From positions 1-38,291 of the forward strand of contig MEMO01000006.1 of the NCBI GenBank assembly GCA_001767955.1: DNA of 38,291 nt, in the 5' to 3' direction. The first letter of the stretch is position 1; each line of letters starts with the position of its first letter. The translations under genes were made by a program, and so were the position numbers. The notes under the pieces were generated by a model. That model was not told where the DNA came from, did not search any database, and saw only the letters and a program-made list of their open reading frames with translations. Below are positions 33,268 through 38,291 of the stretch, in pieces. This DNA is from Alphaproteobacteria bacterium RIFCSPLOWO2_01_FULL_40_26. GTDB taxonomy: Bacteria; Pseudomonadota; Alphaproteobacteria; Rickettsiales; UBA1997.

Positions 33268-34633
33268 AATAGCAATCATCGGCCGGCCAAATGTTGGGAA
33301 ATCAACGCTTTTCAACAAGCTGGTTGGGAAAAATTTTGCTCTTACCGATAACACTCCTGGCGTCACGCGCGATCGCAAAGAAGCACTGGCAAAGCTTGGC
33401 CCACTTGAGTTCATCGCAATTGATACTGCCGGACTCGAAAATGAAATTTCCGACAAATCTTTAGAAAAAAGGATGGTAGAGCAAACTGAAATTGCTGTTG
33501 CCGATGCTGACCTTTGTTTGTTTGTGACTGACGCAAAAGAAGGTATCACCAACACAGATTTTTACTTTGCCAAATGGCTCAAAAAACTCGGCAAAAAAAC
33601 TGTTCTGCTTGCCAATAAATGTGAGAATCTCAACGAAGAAATTTTCAACAGTGAATATTACAAACTAGGCTTCGATAAACCAACGGCCATCTCGGCAGAA
33701 CACAAGCTAGGATTTGGTGATTTATACGAAAAAATTGCTCCGGAAATTGAGAAATATTCGAAAGATTTTGAAGAAGTCACAACTAGCGATTTGCAAATCG
33801 CAATCGTAGGAAGACCAAATGCCGGCAAATCAACTTTTTTGAATAAAATTTTAGGCACAGAAAGGTTAATCACCGGCCCGGAAGCTGGCATCACACGTGA
33901 TGCCATTGCCATAGATCACGAATTTCGCGGACAAAAAATCCGCTTCATCGACACTGCCGGCATCAGAAAAAAATCCAACATCACACAAACACTGGAAAAG
34001 CTTTCAACCTTTGACAGCTTTAGGGCCATACGTTTTGCCCAAATTGTAATTCTTCTGATTGATGCAAATTCGCTGCTTGATCATCAAGATGTAGCGCTGG
34101 CCGGAGAGATTATACGCGAAGGGCGCGGACTGGTTTTTGCCATCAATAAAATCGATGCGGTGACGATTGATCGTGAAAGTTTCATGCGCGAAGTAAGAAA
34201 ACAGATTACCTCTCTCTTCCCTGAAATTAATGGCGCAGCAATCATCGGCGTTTCAGCAAAAAGCGGTTATAATGTTGAAAAAACCATCGAATTTGCCCTG
34301 CAAACTTATGAGCAATGGCAAAAATATATTCCAACAAACAAACTACAGGACTGGCTAAAATCCGCAGTTGAAAACCACGCACCAAAACTTTTTAAAGGCA
34401 AAACAACCAAACTGAAATATGCCACACAAATCAAAAAACGCCCACCAACTTTTGCGGTTTTTACCAACTATCCCAAGGCTGTAGAAGGCAATTATCAGCG
34501 TTATTTAGCCAAACATTTGCGCGAATATTTTGATTTGAAATTAACTCCAATCAGGCTGGTTTTGCGCAAAAGTGAAAATCCTTTCGAAGGAAAAAAAGAA
34601 AAAAAATTTTCGAAGAAACTTCACAAGAAGTAA
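33260..34633 (+). CDS. der: Ribosome-associated GTPase Der (EngA)
   Basis: The 457-residue protein has the double GTPase layout unique to Der. The first G domain has GRPNVGKST at residue 8 and DTAGLE; the second has GRPNAGKST near 180 and DTAGIRKK, each followed by an NKxD-type motif (NKCE in the first, NKID in the second). A KH-like C-terminal domain contains RPPTFAVFTNYP. It acts in 50S subunit assembly. The first domain's NKCE is a variant of NKxD also seen in the family. The C-terminus is very lysine-rich. Confidence 0.95.
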   Translation: MFKIAIIGRPNVGKSTLFNKLVGKNFALTDNTPGVTRDRKEALAKLGPLEFIAIDTAGLENEISDKSLEKRMVEQTEIAVADADLCLFVTDAKEGITNTDFYFAKWLKKLGKKTVLLANKCENLNEEIFNSEYYKLGFDKPTAISAEHKLGFGDLYEKIAPEIEKYSKDFEEVTTSDLQIAIVGRPNAGKSTFLNKILGTERLITGPEAGITRDAIAIDHEFRGQKIRFIDTAGIRKKSNITQTLEKLSTFDSFRAIRFAQIVILLIDANSLLDHQDVALAGEIIREGRGLVFAINKIDAVTIDRESFMREVRKQITSLFPEINGAAIIGVSAKSGYNVEKTIEFALQTYEQWQKYIPTNKLQDWLKSAVENHAPKLFKGKTTKLKYATQIKKRPPTFAVFTNYPKAVEGNYQRYLAKHLREYFDLKLTPIRLVLRKSENPFEGKKEKKFSKKLHKK

Positions 34634-34682
34634 TTTGACTATCCGAAATGGTCATTTTACTTTTCAGCGAATTTTTATTTTT

Positions 34683-34919
34683 ATGGAAACCGAAATTGCA
34701 ATCAGTGAGTTTAAGGCGCATTGCCTTGAAGTAATAAACAAGCTACAACACAAACATCAAACCGTAATCATAACCAAAAGGGACAAGCCGGTGGCAAAGC
34801 TCTTGGCCTTTAACGATAAAGCAAAGAAGAAGTCGGCAATGGATTTGTTTAAAGGCAAAATCAAAATTAATGGCGACATAGTCAAACCAATTGGCGAGAA
34901 ATGGAACTGTGAAAAATAA
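34683..34919 (+). CDS. Phd/YefM-family antitoxin
   Basis: The protein has 78 residues from ATG 34683. It opens with the Phd signature (ISEFKAHCLEVINKLQ, then VIITKRDKPVAKLLAF), followed by a charged tail that would bind the toxin. A longer frame starting inside der is not credible. It is 18 bp ahead of a VapC-like toxin, a common Phd-VapC pairing, and 49 bp after der. Confidence 0.88.
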   Translation: METEIAISEFKAHCLEVINKLQHKHQTVIITKRDKPVAKLLAFNDKAKKKSAMDLFKGKIKINGDIVKPIGEKWNCEK

Positions 34920-34937
34920 TCGAAAAACCCGGAAAAT

Positions 34938-35354
34938 ATGAAAGATTTATTGGTCTTGGATACTCACACAATAATTTGGTTCTTATCTGAATCATCACAA
35001 TTTTCGACAGACATAAAACGAAAAATCAATCGAGCTCAAGAAGAAAATCTGTTATCAATTTCCTCTATTTCTCTATGGGAAATCTCCATGTTGGTAGCAA
35101 AAAAACGCATCAATGTTTACGAGCCAATAAAAGATTTTTTAAAATCAATCACAACGATTGATGGATTAAGAATCAAAGAAATAACGGCAGAAGTTGCGGC
35201 AGAAAGCATGATGTTGATGGATGATTTTCACGGCGATCCGGCTGATAGATTGATTGTTGCTACTACAAAAATTCAAGGCGCAACTTTGCTTACTAGAGAC
35301 AAGTCAATATTAAACTGGGCTAAAAAAGGACACATTAAATTTTCAAAGGTTTGA
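34938..35354 (+). CDS. PIN-domain toxin, VapC-like (second module)
   Basis: The 138-residue protein has PIN acidic residues in VLDTHTIIWFL (D8), SLWEISML (E48), DPADRLIVAT and LTRDKSI. The W-x-L-S-E-S start is typical of the COG3744-type VapC partnered with Phd antitoxins. It is predicted to be a Mg-dependent RNase. Its TGA is followed directly by the ATG of cobS, so expression of the two is probably linked. Confidence 0.9.
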   Translation: MKDLLVLDTHTIIWFLSESSQFSTDIKRKINRAQEENLLSISSISLWEISMLVAKKRINVYEPIKDFLKSITTIDGLRIKEITAEVAAESMMLMDDFHGDPADRLIVATTKIQGATLLTRDKSILNWAKKGHIKFSKV

Positions 35355-36275
35355 ATGAAAAAAATCGACACAAAAAAAGTTTTTGAAGTTGATTGTGACT
35401 TTGAGGTGAAAGGCTTCGCCGCAAGATCAGAATTTGTTCCGGCAATTGATGAAAATTATCTTTTCGATCCAAAAACCACTTTGGCAATTCTCGCCGGATT
35501 TGCTTTTAACAGCAGGGTTTTGATTCAGGGAATGCACGGCACTGGCAAATCAACTCACATTGAACAAGTGGCAGCACGCCTTAACTGGCCTTGCATCAGG
35601 ATTAATTTTGATTCACAAATTACACGCCTTGATCTTGTCGGCAAAGATGTGATCAAACTGAAAAACGACAAACAGATCACCGAATTCAAAGAAGGAATGA
35701 TTCCTTTCACCCTACGCCACGGAATGGCTCTGGTGTTGGATGAATATGATGCGATTAAAACCGATGTTTCTTTTGTGATCCAACGCCTGCTTGAGGAGGA
35801 GGGAAAATTTACCCTGCTTGAAGAAAATGAAATTATCACGCCAAACCAGCATTTCCGCCTCTTTGCCACTTCCAACACTCTCGGCGCCGGCGATGATTTG
35901 GGAATTTATCATGGCACAAATCTCATCAACCAGGCACAGATGGATCGCTGGAATATTGTGGCTTCGCTCAACTATCTTGATGAAAAACACGAGCTGACAA
36001 TTTTACTTAAAAAACTGCCATTTCTTAATTCCAAATTGCATCAAGACACCGCAAAAATGATGGTACGCCTTGCTAATCTCACGCGCGAAGCTTTTAAAAA
36101 CGGCGATATTTCCAATCTGATTTCACTACGCACTCTGATTTCCTGGGGAAAAAATATCGAAATTTTCGGCTCGGTTAAAACCGCTTTTGTTTTAAGTTTT
36201 GGCAACAAGGTGATTGATGATGAAAAAGCTGTAATTGCTGAATTTTATCAGCGCGTTTTTGGGGATGAGGTGTGA
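35355..36275 (+). CDS. cobS: CobS-like AAA+ ATPase (cobaltochelatase subunit family)
   Basis: The 306-residue protein has Walker A in GMHGTGKST (near residue 60) and Walker B in MALVLDEYDA. Sensor 1 lies in FRLFATSNTLGAGDD, as in CobS and related MoxR-like ATPases. In cobalamin makers CobS acts with CobT and CobN to insert cobalt. No cobT or other cobalamin gene is in the window, and CobS is kept in some reduced alphaproteobacteria without a B12 pathway, so its partner here is uncertain. It starts immediately after the vapC stop. Confidence 0.88.
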   Translation: MKKIDTKKVFEVDCDFEVKGFAARSEFVPAIDENYLFDPKTTLAILAGFAFNSRVLIQGMHGTGKSTHIEQVAARLNWPCIRINFDSQITRLDLVGKDVIKLKNDKQITEFKEGMIPFTLRHGMALVLDEYDAIKTDVSFVIQRLLEEEGKFTLLEENEIITPNQHFRLFATSNTLGAGDDLGIYHGTNLINQAQMDRWNIVASLNYLDEKHELTILLKKLPFLNSKLHQDTAKMMVRLANLTREAFKNGDISNLISLRTLISWGKNIEIFGSVKTAFVLSFGNKVIDDEKAVIAEFYQRVFGDEV

Positions 36276-36346
36276 GCGCTTGACTTTCACCAAGTCAAAA
36301 ATAGCTTGCGCCAGCCTTTTTAAAAAAAATCAAATCACAAAACATC

Positions 36347-36724
36347 ATGACTAGCCTAGCTCTCCCTATTATGCCACTACTCAACATTGACACTTTAGCC
36401 TTCTCCAAAAGAATGCAAAAAGCCGGTTTAAAACCGGAAATTTCCGATGAGCTTGCAGAAGCTATCAAGGAAACGCAAAGCCATTCGATTGAAAATTTTG
36501 CAACTAAACAAGATTTGGATAGGAAGCTTGGTGAAACCGATCATAAAATTGAAAAATCTGAGACAAAGCTTGAGCGAAGAATTGATTCAGTTCATCAAGA
36601 GCTAAACCACAAAATCGAGTTCAGCAAACAGGAAATCATTATTAAACTTGGTCGCGCTATCTACTTCGCCGCTGGCCTTATAATCACTTCAATTGGTATT
36701 GCCGTCGCAATAATCAAACTTTAA
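36347..36724 (+). CDS. DUF1640-like coiled-coil membrane-anchored protein
   Basis: The 125-residue protein begins with a helical head (NIDTLAFSKRMQKAGLKPEI). A long charged coiled coil follows (about 45-100, starting FATKQDLDRKL), and one hydrophobic helix lies at the C-terminus (about 103-124). This is the layout of DUF1640/CCDC90-like proteins common in alphaproteobacteria; their function is poorly defined. A second ATG nine codons in is an alternative start. It overlaps the convergent small gene by 4 bp at the stop codons. Confidence 0.75.
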   Translation: MTSLALPIMPLLNIDTLAFSKRMQKAGLKPEISDELAEAIKETQSHSIENFATKQDLDRKLGETDHKIEKSETKLERRIDSVHQELNHKIEFSKQEIIIKLGRAIYFAAGLIITSIGIAVAIIKL

Positions 36725-36996
36725 AATCGATCAACCCCAACATCGCTTGAAAACAAAGGCATTGGCTTCACCTCTCTTTCTCTCAAGCGTGGACTTGGTG
36801 ATGGAACTTCAGCAATCACAAGACTCTCTTTTTCATTTTTTCTTTCCCCATCCTTGTCAACCGATTCTGCTTTAACCATTCTTTTTAGCTCCGCACGACG
36901 CATATCTTCCAGCATTTCAACCTCTTCTTCTCTGTCTTTTTTTGCAACTTCGGAGATTTTTTGATCAAGATTTTTTAGGGTAATATTTTCTGTCAT
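36721..36996 (-). CDS. Small charged protein of unknown function downstream of xerD
   Basis: The 91-residue protein is extremely charged and probably disordered or coiled in its first half (KKDREEEVEMLEDMRRAEL), with a proline-containing tail (PSPSPRLRER). No family is recognised. Support for it being real comes from the ATGA overlap with the xerD stop and from the tail-to-tail fit with the DUF1640 gene. It may be a lineage-specific gene. Confidence 0.55.
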   Translation of the reverse strand: MTENITLKNLDQKISEVAKKDREEEVEMLEDMRRAELKRMVKAESVDKDGERKNEKESLVIAEVPSPSPRLREREVKPMPLFSSDVGVDRF

Positions 36997-37955
36997 AAAA
37001 TTTTGCTTAATGGATGATGCTTAAACACCAAATCCCTCAATTTTGAATCTAGAATGTGAGTGTAAATTTCGGTAGTTGCAATATTGGTATGCCCCAAAAG
37101 CTCCTGCAACACACGCAAATCAACACCGCTATTGAGAAGATGCGTGGCAAAAGAATGACGAATCACATGAGGATGAACCCTCGATGGATCAATACCAACC
37201 TTGATTGCCAGTTCTTTTAACATCTGATGAAAACGCTGACGCGTGATATGTTCATCTCTTTTGGTATATTTTTTTTCTCTCGCCTCACCTGGTTTTTTGC
37301 TGGCACGAACTACGCCAACAAAAAGCCATCTGGAATTTTCCAAGCCAAGTTTTTCTCGTAAATCAAGATATTCCAAAAGCTTTGTGATCGTGGCTTTATT
37401 GAGCGGAGCAATTCTTTCCTTGTTGCCCTTGCCTTTCACAATCAGATAATTGCGCAAAGTTTCGCCATCTTTTTGAATTGCCGAAACCGGCAAAGATACC
37501 AACTCGCTAACGCGCAAACCGGCAGAATAAACCATCTCCAACATGCAGGAAAGTTTGATGCCAAATTCCGATTTGTCGCGATTGACAAAATCAAGTATTT
37601 TGAAAATTTCTTCCTCACTTAAAAATTTTGGCAATTTGGTATCAGGTTTTGGCGCCTGTAAATAAAAGGCTGGATTGTCTTTCACTAAATTTTCATTCAG
37701 CAAAAATTTGTAAAAATTTTTTAAAGCAGAAATTTTGCGCGCAACTGAAGAAGATTTGAGATTTTTTTTATGCAATTCATAGAGATAATCCTTGATGTCA
37801 TCTGGTTTCACCTGCACAAACTCAATGGTTTTTTCTTTGAGAAACTGTGCAAACAATTCTAAATCCTTGCCATAGGAAACAATGGTATTGAACGACAAAC
37901 CATCTTCAGCTCTAAGCTTTTGCAAAAAATTTGAGATGCAATTTTCGTAATTCAT
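36993..37955 (-). CDS. xerD: Tyrosine recombinase XerD/XerC
   Basis: The 320-residue protein has an N-terminal SAM-like domain and a catalytic domain with the full tyrosine-recombinase set: R in SAGLRVSEL, K in VKGKGNKER, HxxR in HVIRHSFATHLL, H in LLGHTNIAT and the nucleophile Y in TEIYTHI. Size and flanks fit the chromosome-dimer resolvases XerC/XerD rather than phage integrases; D is preferred from the overall pattern, but C is possible. I use ATG 37955; a TTG one codon earlier is unlikely. Confidence 0.9.
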   Translation of the reverse strand: MNYENCISNFLQKLRAEDGLSFNTIVSYGKDLELFAQFLKEKTIEFVQVKPDDIKDYLYELHKKNLKSSSVARKISALKNFYKFLLNENLVKDNPAFYLQAPKPDTKLPKFLSEEEIFKILDFVNRDKSEFGIKLSCMLEMVYSAGLRVSELVSLPVSAIQKDGETLRNYLIVKGKGNKERIAPLNKATITKLLEYLDLREKLGLENSRWLFVGVVRASKKPGEAREKKYTKRDEHITRQRFHQMLKELAIKVGIDPSRVHPHVIRHSFATHLLNSGVDLRVLQELLGHTNIATTEIYTHILDSKLRDLVFKHHPLSKIL

Positions 37956-38176
37956 CAAAAATCAAAGAACGATTTCTGGAAAATTTTTTCATCTTCCGGC
38001 AGGCAAATATTGACCTTGTCCTTAATGTCTATTTTCAAAATAACTTCTTTTTGCAGAATTTTTGTGTCATCAAAAACCAAAAAAACAAACAGCGCAAACA
38101 TCGAAAACAACGCAGCCCAAAAAACCAGATGTTTGAGCAAAATTGTAAATTTGTTGTCGAAAGGATGATAAAGCAT
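37955..38176 (-). CDS. Small single-pass membrane protein upstream of xerD
   Basis: The 73-residue protein (ATG 38176) has one hydrophobic helix at about 13-33 (LVFWAALFSMFALFVFLVF) and a short acidic tail. Reading further upstream enters the family A repeat and is not credible. The stop shares one base with the xerD start (TGATG), which supports a real cotranslated gene. No family is recognised. Confidence 0.6.
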   Translation of the reverse strand: MLYHPFDNKFTILLKHLVFWAALFSMFALFVFLVFDDTKILQKEVILKIDIKDKVNICLPEDEKIFQKSFFDF

Positions 38177-38193
38177 GTTTGATTTATGATTTA

Positions 38194-38291
38194 GAACCTG
38201 TCTAGAGCCTGTCTTAAAACCCACCGCGCCTCGATTTTCCATAAATTTTGGCTCGTTTTTTGGCAAAATTTTTTGCAGTATGTTGAATACA
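38194..38291. mobile_element. Nested family A elements, cut by window edge
   Basis: GAACCTGTC at 38194 is a family A end of the A3 type. Eleven bases later TA (38203-38204) is followed by GAGCCTGTCTTAAAACCCA, an end of the A1 type, which continues to the window edge. The second element has therefore inserted into the first. The inner copy matches the reverse strand of copy A1 at 8281-8429 closely for about 60 bp. Confidence 0.8.

Noticed and set aside
36276-36346. Hairpin TTGACTT/AAGTCAA after cobS as a terminator
   Set aside because: The stem is short and AT-rich and is followed by A rather than T on the coding strand.

Overview
The window is AT-rich, densely packed bacterial chromosome. 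It most resembles a reduced alphaproteobacterium, possibly host-associated (Rickettsiales or Holosporales type). The grounds are a Mg-type HemB metal site, CobS without a visible CobT, a DUF1640 coiled-coil protein, HemW, XerD, a stand-alone trpC, long chains of genes overlapping by 4 bp, and many short palindromic repeats between and inside genes. This placement is an inference; no rRNA is present.

Region 1 (about 104-15141, minus strand) reads thrS, a polytopic membrane protein, rfbG, a GT2, a GT10, an RfbH/ColD-like dehydratase, a DegT aminotransferase fused to a GNAT acetyltransferase, rfbF, a ThDP enzyme, panB, a GtrB-like GT2 and a HAD phosphatase. Most junctions overlap by 4 bp (ATGA or GTGA). 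RfbF and RfbG make CDP-4-keto-6-deoxyglucose, and the RfbH/ColD homologue is expected to remove the C3 hydroxyl. The ThDP enzyme (YerE or acetolactate-synthase type), PanB and the aminotransferase-GNAT fusion suggest an unusual branched or N-acylated dideoxy sugar for a surface glycan. A divergent GT2 (15196-16185) follows thrS. A second minus-strand cassette, ACP - KAS III - SDR - GNAT (16438-18837), looks like a dedicated acyl-donor module for N-acylating a sugar.

Region 2 (about 18840-26600) is an accessory island. It holds a long palindrome beside tRNA-Ala(GGC), a broken IS5-type transposase, several miniature elements, and a four-gene minus-strand operon: AbiEi antitoxin, AbiEii nucleotidyltransferase toxin, an MNT-HEPN fusion protein and a 1164-residue helical protein of unknown function. 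A promoter framed by 13-bp inverted repeats lies in front of AbiEi. Just beyond it is the C-terminal stub of a lost superfamily II helicase. This operon is the best candidate for an undescribed, probably defensive, system.

Region 3 (26599-38176) is mostly housekeeping: a Bcr/CflA-type MFS pump, a membrane protein, hemW, an FTR1 iron permease, hemB, trpC, der, cobS, a DUF1640 protein and xerD with two small partners. Two PIN-domain toxin-antitoxin modules are wedged between these genes with almost no spacing (VapB-VapC-hemB and Phd-VapC-cobS).

Two families of short repeats mark the window. Family A (149-160 bp, ends GARCCTGT, TA duplications) is a MITE-like palindrome. Its arms differ in sequence between copies yet pair within each copy. 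One copy broke the GT10 gene, and excising it on paper restores a 378-residue frame with the ancestral 4-bp overlap. Two other copies sit exactly on stop codons. Family B (about 145 bp) has a REPIN-like core of two inverted REP-type hairpins.
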